Source of the DNA: Sycon ciliatum
Lineage: Eukaryota; Porifera; Calcarea; Leucosolenida; Sycettidae
Reading direction: 5' to 3'
Assembly (NCBI RefSeq): GCF_964019385.1
Contig: NC_088654.1
Span: 24,252,166 to 24,316,165, forward strand
Length of the DNA: 64,000 nucleotides
The notes under the pieces were generated by a model. It saw nothing but the letters and a program-made list of their open reading frames with translations. It ran no database searches and was not told the DNA's origin. Of the stretch, positions 47,567 to 59,606 are shown piece by piece. How positions within the stretch are numbered: the first letter of the stretch is position 1; each line of letters starts with the position of its first letter. The position numbers were made by a program, and so were the translations under genes.

Positions 47567-50500
47567 GGAGGACAAATTCCACCAGTGGGGTTATGATGTA
47601 CTTGAGAGAGAGAGAGAGGGGGGGGGGTGTTTACAACCCAACAAGTACCTTGCGCCATTGATGATAGCAACCTCGATATTGATTTTGGCACATGATGAAC
47701 TCTGGCAATGTCACAGCTGAGATCTGTGGCTCAAGAATGGTTTATGGTGTTGCCATCTTTAGGCTTACACTTCAATTATCGCTGCATGACTCCTAACTTG
47801 TATGAGGCATACGTGTACAAATGATGTCTTGTCAGATAGAGGGAGATAGGGAGGGCTTTTGAGTTTTGTTGCATTGCCTTCAACAACGGTTGGCTTTGAA
47901 TAGTTTGACCGTGCCAAGGGTACACAACGCCACGGCTTCTGCTGCACAGTCTTGTACAGCAAGCGTGACCCTCGTCCTTGAGGAGGGCAGGAAGCGAACA
48001 TGATTTCTTGGCTCTCACTAAGTGTAGAGATTCGCAGGAGGGCGCGACGATTTCTCTTGCACAGTAACACTGTTCCTCCGTACAGGCCAGCCCCTTACAA
48101 ACACAATAAAACCCCATACAAGTACAGTGTATGGTCAATGTGCATCAGTGTATGCCAGGAGTCACTGGCAGTCAACTCAGATCAGGGGCGCATCCTCAAT
48201 TCCTCATTCCTCCATGTGTCATTGAGTCACTCTTTAGGCATTCACTTCTGTGACCGTGTGGCATGTCCATTCAGCACCATTGATCCTGTCTGTAAACAAT
48301 CTCAAGTGCCTGGGCTTTTTCCTGCACTCCTCCTGGGGCAACTGGCTCTTCTGCCAGGGTGACTAGCATTTTTCTTGGTGGCTCCTAAACCGCACAGATT
48401 GTAAGGTTGTGCTGTGTTAGCATGTAGTGTGTTTTAGTCTGGTCAGGCGGAATGGAATTGCCCCTCTCATTACTCGTATCTCAAACACATACAGTACCTA
48501 CTTCTTGCATAGGCTAACCTAACCTAGACTGAAGCAGGATCGGAAGGAAAGAGAACACTTGGCCAGTCAGGCTTTGCAGCACATCAACATGCAGATACGC
48601 AATGCTGCAACCAACTCAGCTCAGCACAACGTCAGTTGCTGGCGTCTTCTGCATGGAAATGAGCATGTTTCATCAGCTTGGGAGACTAGAGGGTTTGGGA
48701 GAATTTGCACATACTTGAGGAAAATAGCAGCGCTTGAGCTAGAGCAAACACGAGAAAAGAGTGCCTTCCGCTGTAGCTTCCACGAGTGTATTCATCTCTT
48801 GTCAGGCAAAGGCCAGGCCCAGCTATGTTAGTTGCCTGCTGTGCATGCAGGGTGTAGTTGGTTCCGCCGTGTAAGGAGCGTCATCATGCTCTGTTTTACA
48901 CTCAATGGCCTCTCAGAGAGCGTCCGCAGCAGTGGCATTATTATATCATTATTATTATTTTCTGACCTGGCAGGTGGCTAGGTGGTGTACAGAGGTTTGG
49001 GATCCTGGCTTCCGTTTCCTTGGCATTCAGTGACTGAGTTCAGCCCAGAGGTGCAATTATGTTTACAGCACATGCACGCTCACACACTGTCATTCAGTCA
49101 GTTCACTGTCAGGCAGCTGCTTGACCCTGGGTGCTTGTGAAGCATGGCTATTATATGGTGAGGCCTGGAACTGTAATCAAGGTGAAAGATGTAAACACTT
49201 TGCCTCTCCAAGTCTCCATACACCTAACTCTACAGTGTAGTGGTGTTGGCCTTGGGCATGATGAATCTAAGAGAGTGATACAGCAGTTTAGTGGTGATTA
49301 GCACGCAGAGTGGATCTGCCACTGTTATCACACAGTACAATGCACGGATTGTCCTCATTAGAGATCCTGTGGCCCCTGGATAGGGTGCTGATAAGATCTT
49401 GGCCAAGTGAGTCCAAAAGTACTTCATCTCCAAGGGGGCAGAAGGTCGCAGATCTATTTAGTCAACAGCAGACACACCAGCTCAGGAACTCTTCACCAAG
49501 TGAGTGCATTGATCAGGTTTCTTGATGGCGCACTTGATGCTGCTGTACAATCTGGGCAGAAGAGTGGCAAATCTAAGATTAGATTCAGCAATATTGAGTT
49601 TGAGCCGCACTGCTAAGATTTGAGCGTGAATAGACCACCTAGATGTATCACAACAACATGTTGGGTTGTGTGCAGAGAAATCAGAGAGTGTGATCAAAGG
49701 GGTTGGAGATCATAGGATGGGTTCGAAGCAAACAGAGACTCCTGATTTCTGACTGCTTCAACCCCAAATCATAGATAAGGCAGCAAACCATTCTTGCAAG
49801 CCCATTCTCTCTACATATTGAAAATCCCCCCCCTGTAATTTCTTGCTGCTACTGGCATGAACTTGATGAACACAATATGAGGCAAAATATGAGGCAAAAT
49901 TGCACACAAAGTGTGTAGGGAGGGTGCAGCATGTGGCCATGTGACATTAGTGGACTATTGAAGTCATCAGAGGCCAGTTCAGTGCATACTGGTTTTCGTG
50001 TTTGGCATCACAAATACCATGCACATACCCTGCACATAGTCCAGTCATATAACCAAGCCAAACTCTAGTTTACAGCATAGACTAGTGACTTAGACCCACA
50101 GCCTGCGTTACTAGCATGACAGGAAAGTAAAATTCACAACAAACACTAGTGACCGTTAACCGGGCCAATAATGGATGCAGCTTGCAAGTCCTTGGCTTGG
50201 GGCGGCGCTGGCTGAACTATCTGATGGGGAATTGGCAGTCAAGCACTCAGAAACAATCTCATCAGTGTCAAATATAACACAGTACAATAGAACGTCAGAA
50301 TTGTACCCGTGAAGTGTGGAGCTAGCTCAATCCAGTACACGAATATATTGTACCTGTTTAGGTCCAGTAAATCTATCTGCATTCCTTGCTCCATTGACCA
50401 GTGGACAGAGTGAGTAAGGTTTTGTCTGCGAGCTTGTCAAACTTGTCAAATCTTGACACCGGATTGACGTCAGTACAGCCTTGGAATTCATCAGCACGGC

Positions 50501-51300
50501 CGGCCGGCATGATTCGATATAGGATGAATGAGAATTCTCTCCCGCCAATACCTGTCAGCTTGTCATGTTGCAGCAGTATGCTATACACACACATACAGCA
50601 TCCATGCATTATTACTTCACTGACCTTGGTATGTTTCTTGGTGAAGTGGACATCCGTGGCTGCATGCGTTGCAAGTATGTCTGCCATCCGACGTGAATGA
50701 TTTCATACACAGCGCCCTGCAGCCATATGGAGTACTAGGAAACGAAAACGGGAAATTCTCCCCCTGCCCTAGGCTGCACGGTTCAGCCAAGCGAGGCAAT
50801 GCATAGCCGCTTGCAGAACAACGCCAACGCCTCGAAGGCATCACACGAGTTTCATTGACCCACTGTGACCTGGTTGTTTTCAAACATGCCCGGCTGGCCT
50901 CATTGCGAAACAACAGTGCTGTCAGCATGGTGGGTGGCAGGGCTGCAGCAGAGAGCACGGAGAGCGGAGCGTCAAAAACAGGATGCTATGCGCTTGCATG
51001 CTCCAGCGCTAATGATCTTTTGATTTCATCATCGCTTGTTGTGTTCAACCATTTCACGATGTTGTCAACATCTAGTCGGAATGACATGATTGCTATGCTG
51101 TGAACATTTACATGCAGTGTGCTTCCGTACTTCTCATGAGAGTTCCAATAGCCCGCCTGCAGGCTGCCAATCCGATACGTGATTATGTCCGCTCAGCAGT
51201 GGATGATGACCTCATGCGTCCTGCGTCTGTATCACTGCCTATATGCATATACGTACCGGCAGTCTAGCCATGCGTTGTGATCTGCACTGACTATATTAGC

Positions 51301-51348
51301 CACCTAGCCACCTAGCCACCTAGCCACCTAGCCACCTAGCCACCTAGC
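51301..51348. repeat. 8-bp tandem repeat, six copies
   Basis: Six perfect copies of CACCTAGC. Confidence 0.97.
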
Positions 51349-51476
51349 CGCACTGTCCGCACTGTCCGCAGATAGACGTGGGCGATGTGATTGCACAGAG
51401 GGCAGGACGCAAGGCTGGCGTTGGCGCCCATTGCACTGTCAGCAACCATCACACACTACATCAATGTGTATCTCAC

Positions 51477-52266
51477 GTAAATCCCGCAGGTTTGACGGTG
51501 TACAAAATCAAGCATGGCATGCCAGGCAACTGAAGTTAGGGATCTCAGCGCGTGCAGTGCGCAGGGTGTTTGCGCATACATTGCGTCATCGAGTTTTGAG
51601 TGCAGCTCGCGGACACAGCAGAAAAATGGCGACGGTCGATTTTCGACACTAGGGCCCGCGGTGGACACTAGCGGAATCGTCATCTTCATCGCCGTTCGAA
51701 CATACTTTGTAATTCCCGCCGAAGGACAGCGTGGCCAAGGCGATATTGCCCCGGTCGATTTTCCTATAATTTTCCATGCGGCAAGAACCCACTTCAGAGA
51801 GGATTCAGTCAAAAATTCAGACGTTTTCTCCGGTTAGATTGTCCTAACTTCGATTTTCAGTGCATCAGCCATCGCGAACATCGCCGCCATTATCACTCAG
51901 AGAGAAGACATCGCGCTCCGTAGAAGAGGTGTTCACGCTGCGTCCAAGAGTGAAAGATTGTGCTCTTTGACCCTCCATAGTTCCTCTGAGAGAGTGTCTG
52001 GGAGATAGGTAGCTTGGAAATGGCCGTAGAACGTGCTTTCCTGGACGCAATATTCAGCCATTTCTACTGTCTTCTTCAACTTGATTTATTTCGAAAAAAA
52101 TGTTCTTTTCCACGATTTCTGCACTGGACGCGTTTGGGATCGAAAATCTCACCTGCGCAGACTGGCTGCGCAGTTCACGCGCTGAGATCCCTACTGAAGT
52201 CCAGTGCCAGGCATAGCAACAGAATGGGGTCATGATGTCATCCTAGAGCAAACCCGCCAGGTTTAC
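51477..52266. mobile_element. Candidate non-autonomous DNA element, about 790 bp
   Basis: The left end GTAAATCCCGCAGGTTTG and right end CAAACCCGCCAGGTTTAC are imperfectly inverted. A stronger inner inverted pair carries AGGGATCTCAGCGCGTG (left near 51539, right near 52175). No transposase ORF is seen. Target duplication is not identified, so boundaries are approximate. Confidence 0.6.
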
Positions 52267-54696
52267 ACTAACAAATCTGATCAGGAAGCACAAACCACAC
52301 TGACATGACAGGGTTTAGAGTGATAGGTGGAAATCCGGCCTTTCTAACACTGAACACGGACAGAACTGTACAGGGTGTGTATGCACTCATTAGGAGTGCC
52401 GCAGCAGACATGGCGCATGTCTGCTGCTAGACACCAGGCTCCTCCGCACTTTCAACAGTAGTATGCCCACTGGTCGTTTACACTGGCCAGCTTCGTCTTC
52501 AGACATGCTGATACGTAGTGCGAGTAGTGTGAATGGTCGCCTCCGTTCACTTACAACTCTGAGAGTCCTGCCGTAGACGCTCTCCGTTGCGGAGGAGAAG
52601 GAGGTGATCGAGCCTGGTGGGCCGGGGCGGCTGTACGATTGTGCCGTTGAATCCCGGCCACCAATCTCCGATCCATGAAAGGAGTTTGTAGTGATTTGGT
52701 TTGCTTGTCTGCCTCGTCCCTAGTGCCTTGCAGCAAACCCTAAATGCAATCAGACATCACTGTACTAGAACCCTGATTTTCTGGATAAAAAGATTAGGGA
52801 CTGGCTGTCGGCATGACTACCTGAGGTCACACCATGTAGTTTAGTGTGTGTTTAGTGTATTGGGAGGTGTTTGATAGTGCAGCCAGGTCAAGTTACTAGT
52901 TTGGGCAAAACATCCCAGTGGAAACTTGATTTTGCAAAACTCCAGATTACTGCAGCGGCAGACATTACATGCTCCTCCCAACTACTATTGGAACTGTGCG
53001 TGTGTTTACACCGTCTAGACTATGCAATGTATGTGGGGAGAGCGATGCCGAGTCCTGGATCAATCAGTTGGGGACGATCATGTATTCCAACATACATACA
53101 CAAACACACACACACACACGCACAGCACAATGGCAGCAACAGTGTGAAGAGTAACCGCTACTACACAGGAACATAGAGTTCCTCAGGTCAATACCCGTCT
53201 AACAATCATTTTACGGAATATCTACAGTAGCATGGCTGATCATAAAGCAAATGTGTCTGGAATATTTGTGGTGATGTAAGGTATCGGAAAGTATGCTTCA
53301 CAGCTAAGGGCTTCTTTCTGGAATATGCTCGCTGCGTTTGGAATTTGATGGCAAGAGGTTTGCAATAAGGTGCAATAAAGCGACATTGTGAAGATTTCGG
53401 TGGGGAAACCTTATCTCTCGTTGGTGGAGCTGACAATGTTGATGGAGAGGGCAAGATGTTCGTGGTTCAAGGTGGCTTGATCTCATGTCCAGTGGCGTGG
53501 CTCTAGGGGAATCAAGCCTGGCCGATAGCTTTGCCCTCCCAGCCTCTGGTTTCTGTTCAGGCCTGTGCCGATCAATGCAGAAGTGTTTATCAGATTTGGA
53601 CGAGTGACAGGCGCATGTCACACCAGGCATGTGTTATCTGGCTGCAGCCACGCTCCGTGCTGCCAATACCTTAGTCAGCGTTGTCGCAGGGCCTACGACC
53701 GTGTGTAAGTGTGAGAAGAAAACACGCACAACCCGGGTACACAGACCTCCGCATTCTCCACGCGTTTCAAACCCGAACCGAGCGGACTACCTAGGCTGCC
53801 GACTTGTTTTGGCGGGGAGCGCAACGCACAGAGAATGTAAATAGAATTCCAGATTGCGTGCCAACGAGTACCATAGCTTAGCTGTCAACACCTTTCTAGT
53901 TGGTATATGTAGTGAGGTAGCACAAAGATGTTTGCTCATTCTCAAAAGAGTTTGGATACTTTCAGGGTGCACGTATTTTGTGATAGTTGTTTGGAGTGAA
54001 AAGTGCAGCGCGTCTCCATCATGAAATCCCAGCAGCAAGGTGGATGCATGGCAATGTTTAGGTTTCCTTGCTCACCAGGTGTGTAGAGTAGTGGTGTATG
54101 GGATTGTTGTTCTGTGCTAAATGGTGTAAAGTTTTGTACAAAAAAAAGCATAGTCTGTGTAGGGTATGTTGTTGCTCCGTGAAGAAGGAATGTTTACAAA
54201 AACATCATGTTACAGCTGGCTATATTGTAACATTAAACCACAGGCTCTTCATGGCAATATCTCAAAACAAATGCTTGCTGCCTTCTCATCTAGCAGATGT
54301 GTTCAAACGTGAGGATACAGAAACCAGGTCTTGTTCAAATTGACAAATTCCCAAGCAAAATTGCATTGTCTCTGAGAAATTGGGATTATCATGTCTACTT
54401 TGTGGCTTACTAGTCCAGTGTTGATCTTGTCAACAGCTGTTAGGTGCTACAATGATGTGTTGTGATCTGTGTTAGTACTCTGTTTGTGCAGTACACTCTT
54501 GTTTGTGTGAGTATATCAGATCTGTCGACGCTAGTAAATTCCGGGTTGGAGATCAATGCCGGTCCTTTTGAAGTTCACCGGTGAATTGTAGTTACACATT
54601 GCCCTGATTCTATCCCCTGTTGTATTCTTACTGTAGTAAGTGTGAATCCTGACTTATCTCATTGTATGGTTGCCTCTTGTGATCCTTGTCTTGCAG

Positions 54697-55190
54697 ACAT
54701 GCGCCAGTCGTCGCTCTGCTCCATGTCACGCCATCACTCCAACTCGCGCACATCCCTCGTGTCCATCACCAGCCCCGACCAGGAGCACCGCAACACGCCC
54801 GACAGTGGGAACATAATGAGCAGCAGTGGTGGCGGTGGCGGAGGAGAGCAGCGCCTGCACCTCACGCACAGCGGAGACAGCGGCTTTGGCGGCAGCGCTG
54901 CGGACCTAGTCGGGTTGGCCGCAGCGGCGGCCAGCAACCATAGCAACATGGGAGACCAGCCATCACCTCTCTCTGCCTCGAGTCCTCACGGCGAGGGATC
55001 GCCGGGAATTCCCAGTCCCGTCGGTGGGTATTCAATGACGGGGCGTCGACCGCAGCGGAGAAGTCGCACAAACTTCAGTCCAGAACAGCTGCGCATCTTG
55101 GAGTCGTCGTTCCGCGAGTGCGAGTACCCGGACATAGGAACACGTGAGCAACTAGCCGAAGACTTTGCCATCCCGGAAGCACGTATTCAG
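54697..55190 (+). CDS. Paired-like homeobox gene, exon with homeodomain residues 1-46
   Basis: An acceptor (TTGTCTTGCAG) ends at 54696 and a donor CAG|GTATGT lies at 55190/55191. An in-frame ATG at 54699 just after the acceptor, or one at 54666 if unspliced, are alternative starts. The exon encodes a Ser/Gly/Ala-rich region with a run of six Gly, then homeodomain residues 1-46 from 55053. R5, F8, L16, F20 and the YPD at 25-27 are typical of the PRD class, and IPEARIQ forms the start of helix 3. The product is a nuclear sequence-specific DNA-binding factor. No paired domain is present, hence paired-like. Confidence 0.93.
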
Positions 55191-55390
55191 GTATGTGACT
55201 GTGTCTGGTATCTTCCTTCAATGTTGTTTATGCAATTCAGGTATTTCAAGTTGCATCCCCTTTCGTCTACTGCTGTGATCCTTAGCTTTGAACTCAATGA
55301 ATGATTATTCATTGTTATTGCCGCTTTGGACGGAGCACGCATCTGATTATTGCACTGTTTTTGCTTATCTGTGTTTCTGTGCTGCTGCAG
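55191..55390 (+). other. Homeodomain intron at position 46/47
   Basis: A 200-bp GT-AG intron in phase 0 between Gln46 and Val47. This is a known conserved intron position of paired-class homeodomains and supports the class assignment independently of the protein. Confidence 0.95.
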
Positions 55391-56335
55391 GTCTGGTTTC
55401 AGAACCATCGTGCCAGGGCGCGCAGACGCAAGCGCAGCAGCACCGATTGCCGCGAACCTCGTCAGGCCACCGTGAGATCGCCGCCTCGCCAGCAGCAACA
55501 AGCCGCATCGCGTCCTCGCAGCTCTGCACCAGCGCAGCAGCGATCGGAGCCACCGGCATCCAGCAGCAGCCAACAACAACAGCACCACCAGGCACCCACA
55601 TTATTTGAACGACGTCACCAAGCTGCACAGCAGCAGCATCATGTCAAGCTGGAGGAGAGCAAACCACACCACGCTCCCGTTGTACGGTCGTCGTCCCCAC
55701 CGCTAACTGCTCGCCAATCACAACCCATCGGAGGGCCTCCACCATTGCTACACCAGCCCAACGAGCCTGCAGTGAAAGTTGACCACGGCGGAGAAGAGGT
55801 CGATGTAACGACTTGCCAACCAACGACAACATACACATTCCCGTCGCCGGCAACAAGGCTAAGCCCTGTGCAGGTAACCATTACACCTTCTCCCCCACCG
55901 ATGCAGCAGCAGCAGCAGCAACCACAGCAGGTCACACTGACGCCACACGAAACCCCTCCGGCCAGCACCGGTGGTCAGCCGCAGCCTCAGTACATCCCTG
56001 CACAGCAGCCAATGTTTGTAGCAGTTCAGATGCCGCCGGGAGCGGCAATGGCAGGGCCTGCCAGCGCGTCACCGGCAGTACCTGTGAGCGGCGGAGCGCC
56101 ACAACAACCACAGGGAATGCACCCGGCACAGATGACCATGAACTACCAGCCGATACTGTCGTACGGCTCTCCCAACCAGTACGCTGCCAACATGGAATGG
56201 CCACCGACACCGCAGAGTGCTGCGGCCATGGGCCAAGCGCCCATCATCATCCCACCGCCAGTCCAGTATCAGATGCCACAGCAGTGGGTGAGAGTCTACC
56301 CTGCTCAGGCACAGGATTCACAAACACAGCAGTGA
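55391..56335 (+). CDS. Paired-like homeobox gene, last exon
   Basis: The exon starts with VWFQNHRARARRRK, residues 47-60 of the homeodomain (to 55432). The invariant W48, F49, N51 and R53 are present. Residue 50 is Gln, as in the Q50 paired-like group. His at 52 is unusual. The remaining 300 residues are rich in Gln, Pro and Ser with short poly-Gln tracts, as expected for a disordered regulatory tail. No OAR motif was seen. Stop TGA is at 56333-56335. The orthology group (Arx, Otx, Alx, Mix and others) could not be set. Confidence 0.94.
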   Translation, partial: VWFQNHRARARRRKRSSTDCREPRQATVRSPPRQQQQAASRPRSSAPAQQRSEPPASSSSQQQQHHQAPTLFERRHQAAQQQHHVKLEESKPHHAPVVRSSSPPLTARQSQPIGGPPPLLHQPNEPAVKVDHGGEEVDVTTCQPTTTYTFPSPATRLSPVQVTITPSPPPMQQQQQQPQQVTLTPHETPPASTGGQPQPQYIPAQQPMFVAVQMPPGAAMAGPASASPAVPVSGGAPQQPQGMHPAQMTMNYQPILSYGSPNQYAANMEWPPTPQSAAAMGQAPIIIPPPVQYQMPQQWVRVYPAQAQDSQTQQ

Positions 56336-56470
56336 ATGCCTACGCCACTGCAATGGGCTGAATTGGACCTGTACAAATACACAGCAATGAGTGCCTAAGC
56401 CACGAAAGTGGGCTGAGTTTAATCTTCATGAACAGAACAATGAGTTTTCTAAGCCACGGCAAGACACACC
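56330..56470 (+). repeat. Imperfect repeat in the homeobox 3' UTR
   Basis: Around and after the stop codon a block AACACAGCAGTGAATGCC..AATGGGCTGA recurs as ACACAGCAATGAGTGCC..AGTGGGCTGA, then weakly as AACAATGAGTTTTCTAAGCCAC. Spacing is about 55-60 bp. Confidence 0.65.
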
Positions 56471-57245
56471 CACCGCTGATCTTTACTGTTCCTGTAACAG
56501 TGTCGTCTTGAGTTTCCTACTGCTTTGCATTGCAGCGACCGGATCATGTATACCGGCTCAATGAATATGAATTATGGATTTCCCAGTCCCCCCGAAACCT
56601 TTTATCTCCGGCTATATCGAAGACATTCTCTCTGGCTCAAAATCTTCTCTTTCCTTCCAGTTACTCATTGGTCATACTATATTCTAAATCGTTGTCCTTT
56701 GTGAAAACTTAGCTCTCACAGTACACGCTCTGGTAAATATCCCATGGACGGTCTGCTTTCCACAAGGTTGTCAAGGTAAACATGGAGAATACTTTTGCAA
56801 AACAATTTGAGCGATGGCCCATAGGCCGTATTGTGCTGTCCATAATTTCTGGATGCTTTCATTGGTAATCCGTGCTTTCCTTGCGTTCTTGGTTGAAAAT
56901 ATTGGTTCCATCCCCCCCCCCCTTTAACCCCCCCCCCCACCCCCCCCCTTAACCCCTCGCTACCCTCTACAATTACAGTGATATCACACGTTCGAGAGAA
57001 AGATATTTTTTATGCAAGAGTGACCTGGATGTGCGTGTGTGAAACTGGCCTGGCTTTCTGATGTTTGTCGGGAATTCGATTAACTAGTAGATTGGTTTGT
57101 TGTGGACCAAGCGTATTCTATTCACTGTGTGTTGTGTGAGGTTTGAATCAGTCAATCCGATTGCTGCTCGCGTAGCGTAAGACAAACAATTTTGGGTCTG
57201 CTGCACGTGCGTCTCCATCCCAATGGCGTAATGGACTATTGATTT

Positions 57246-57248
<3 letters not shown>
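56471..57248. other. Presumed 3' UTR and downstream flank
   Basis: No AATAAA was identified with confidence. C-runs lie at 56914-56948. Confidence 0.35.

Positions 57249-57318
<70 letters not shown>
57249..57318. repeat. (GT)n microsatellite
   Basis: About 70 bp of GT followed by ATGC and GTGC variants to about 57366. Confidence 0.97.
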
Positions 57319-57320
<2 letters not shown>

Positions 57321-57366
57321 CATGCATGCATGGGTGCGTGCGTGTGTGTGTGTGTGCGCGCGCGTG

Positions 57367-58197
57367 TGCCATACACCTGTTTTCTTTTAGCCTTTATCCT
57401 GGTCAGTTTTGCATTTTCTGCCTGACAAACACAATCAAGTTATGAACCTCATACAGGCAGACTTGCCATGATCTTTGGGGCAGAATCAGGGTCATGCAGA
57501 GAATGAAGTAAATAATTCCTAGCGACATGAATTCATGCTTCTAACGAAGTAACTACAATCATGTACTTACGTTATAAGGTCAACTCACGACATATAACAG
57601 AAGTCAGGTCGAAGACTGAAGTTAGTTGTCGATCGTGCATATTACATGTAGGTACGTGTATATTGGATACCGGTAGTGTGTATACTGACCGCTAGTCCTG
57701 ATGCTAGGCTCCATTATTTTATATAATTCATTGTACATGATTGTTTGTTTTGTTGTACTTATTCACAGACAATGGCGTTCACAGACAATTGCGTACATGT
57801 ATGTTTACATACAGACTGTACATGTATGAAGTACACATACATGTACTTATTGTAGGTAATGTTTTACATGGACATGCAAAGACTGTACACCAGGTACGCA
57901 TGCTGTAGGTAATTATTTTACAGCAATGACGGTGGTTTTCTTTACACAACTACGACCGCAATGATGACGACTGCACACACATGTACGTGGACATCACATA
58001 ACAGCTCAATTGATCTACACAGTCACCGACTATACGTGGTAGAGCATTGCTGGACAGCAAGCCACACCATTCTTACCTACAATTACAGGTATGAACATGA
58101 CTGTATTTCACCCTTGGGATTCCCAGGCATCCATTTGCCTTTGGAAAATCAAGAAAATGAAATGAATGAACCATGCTGGCGGTTTTCAGTCATCCCG
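57367..58197. other. No gene recognised
   Basis: TACATGTA palindromes reappear near 57640, 57795, 57825 and 57840. Frames are short. Confidence 0.35.
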
Positions 58198-58270
58198 TGA
58201 AGGTCCCCGGTTCCAGACCTGGTGTTGACACCCATTTTCTTCTTCTGACTTTCCACTTTTCAACTCCTCC
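58198..58270 (+). mobile_element. SINE fragment, same family as 36 kb
   Basis: GAAGGTCCCCGGTTCCAGACC (box B side) followed by TGGTGTTGACA and TTTTCTTCTTCTGACTTT matches the minus strand of 36000-36085. The A-box half is missing. Confidence 0.6.
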
Positions 58271-59056
58271 AAACAAACTTGACACGGAAAGGTGCAATTT
58301 GTTCTATTGTTCATTCCATCATTCTACGCAGAGCAGTCTGCCACAGAATATCTTCTTACTTAGGGCATACCCTAAGAAGTTGTACAGACGTAAGGTCGAA
58401 GGGTAGAAATGGATTCAGCGGGCCAGACCGAATGTCACAGACAGTCCGTCATTCACAACTTGGCAGCTTGCAGTTAGTTATTTCCCCTACCTTCCGAGCT
58501 CGTTTTGGCTAATTTCTAATTATAGACGTTGACCATTCCCAGTCAGAATGGCTGCTTGATTAGAGATTATTCTCTTGGGATCATGTACCATTATCCCGAG
58601 TTTATGGGCATCTGATAACGCACTCAAAATCCAGAAATACACGCGCGCACACATCCTCCCTAGACACATGTTACATGCATGTGCGCGTGCATCTAAGTCA
58701 AAAGAGCACTCGATTGAGCCTTTTTCATGTTTTGTGTCATCATGTAAACGTAATTTCGCGAGCCTTGTGGAACAACAGTAGTCTCTCGGCACACAGATTG
58801 TCCTCACTAACTGTCATGTTTCTGCTATCTCCAACCTCCTGCTCCTTGTCTGCAATCTCATCCCCGTCATCATGGGTATCAGTCTTCCGGCAAGTAACAC
58901 GGAACATGTACACAAAGAAAGAGAAGATAGGGAATAGAACGGGACGTGTGCCTTCCTCTTCATGTCTGGCTGTTTCCGTAATTTACGTAGAGAATTCAGC
59001 CAGCGAAATTTAGACGACACCTAAAAGGCACCAAGGTATGATTGTACATGTACTAG

Positions 59057-59263
59057 TACAGTCGTCCCCCTTTAATCCGGCACTCTATAAACCAGCACCC
59101 TCTATAAACCAGCACCCTCTATAAACCAGCACAATTTTCAGTCACCAAAATGTCCTCTTCATGCACATTGCAGCAGTAGATCAGATTTGTTAATCCAGCA
59201 CCCTCCCTAATCCAGCAGATTTCCGTGGCACAAATGGTGCCGGATTATAGAGGGACCACTGTA
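59057..59263. mobile_element. pogo/Tigger-like MITE, 203 bp
   Basis: TA at 59057-59058 and 59262-59263 flank inverted ends CAGTCGTCCCCCTTTAATCC / CAGTGGTCCCTCTATAATCC, both continuing GGCAC. TA duplication and CAGT-G/C-TCCC ends are known for the Tc1/mariner pogo-Tigger group. Inside are three tandem copies of an 18-bp unit CTCTATAAACCAGCACCC. Confidence 0.85.
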
Positions 59264-59385
59264 TATGAAGGGTAGGCTGGTCACCAAGTACATGTACGTA
59301 AGTTCTACCTTAGTCAGTGCACCTGAAACCTGGCACGTCACACCTAAAATTACCCAACACGTAGCAAAAAAGTAAGTAATAGTTG

Positions 59386-59606
59386 GAAGGCTGTTGGAGC
59401 GCGCATCCAAGATGTGCTAGAGCTGCTAGCCAGTTATTTTAAAAAGTTAGTTGTAGAACGTCAGTACCGTTGGTCAGTGTCGTGCAATGTTATCGCATGA
59501 GTTGATTGTCAAGTAACTGGTGGTGTTAGTGGACATTATAGTGTAACTTGTAGCTCCTTGCTCCTTTCTACTTTTTATAAATAATCCTTGGCTCTCTATC
59601 CGAGTT
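59386..59606. mobile_element. Copy of the 28.4 kb foldback family, one arm
   Basis: GGAAGGCTGTTGGAGCGCGC, ATCCAAGATGTGCT, AACGTCAGTACC and AAGTAACTGGTGGTGTTAGT match 28588-28735. It ends TCCTTGGCTCTCTATCCGAG, the terminal block of the family. Confidence 0.75.

Larger units (their letters stand above)
46079..54696 (+). other. Proposed long first intron of the homeobox gene
   Basis: 8.6 kb from the donor at 46079 to the TTGCAG acceptor at 54691-54696. It carries a 139-bp MITE (47425-47563), a 10-bp tandem repeat (47380-47416), an 8-bp tandem repeat (51301-51348) and a 790-bp inverted-end element (51477-52266). A plus-strand frame at 46504-46826 looks partly coding (LKLPVRNVRLETPIESI) and might be an alternative exon. 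No TACATGTA palindromes were seen here, unlike most of the window. Confidence 0.4.

Noticed and set aside
51301..51348. CRISPR-like array (also 12824-12908 and 2621-2680)
   Set aside because: Simple tandem repeats without spacers in a eukaryotic sequence.
54642..54698. Start of the homeobox protein at 54642
   Set aside because: The codon there is GTG. In-frame ATGs are at 54666 and 54699, and the latter directly follows a good splice acceptor.
55365..56361. Other-frame ORFs of up to 182 codons over the last homeobox exon
   Set aside because: Shadows caused by CAG/CAA-rich coding sequence.
57084..57445. His/Thr or Cys/Val ORFs
   Set aside because: Translation of the (GT)n tract. The same applies to 6670-7054 in the (CA)n tract.
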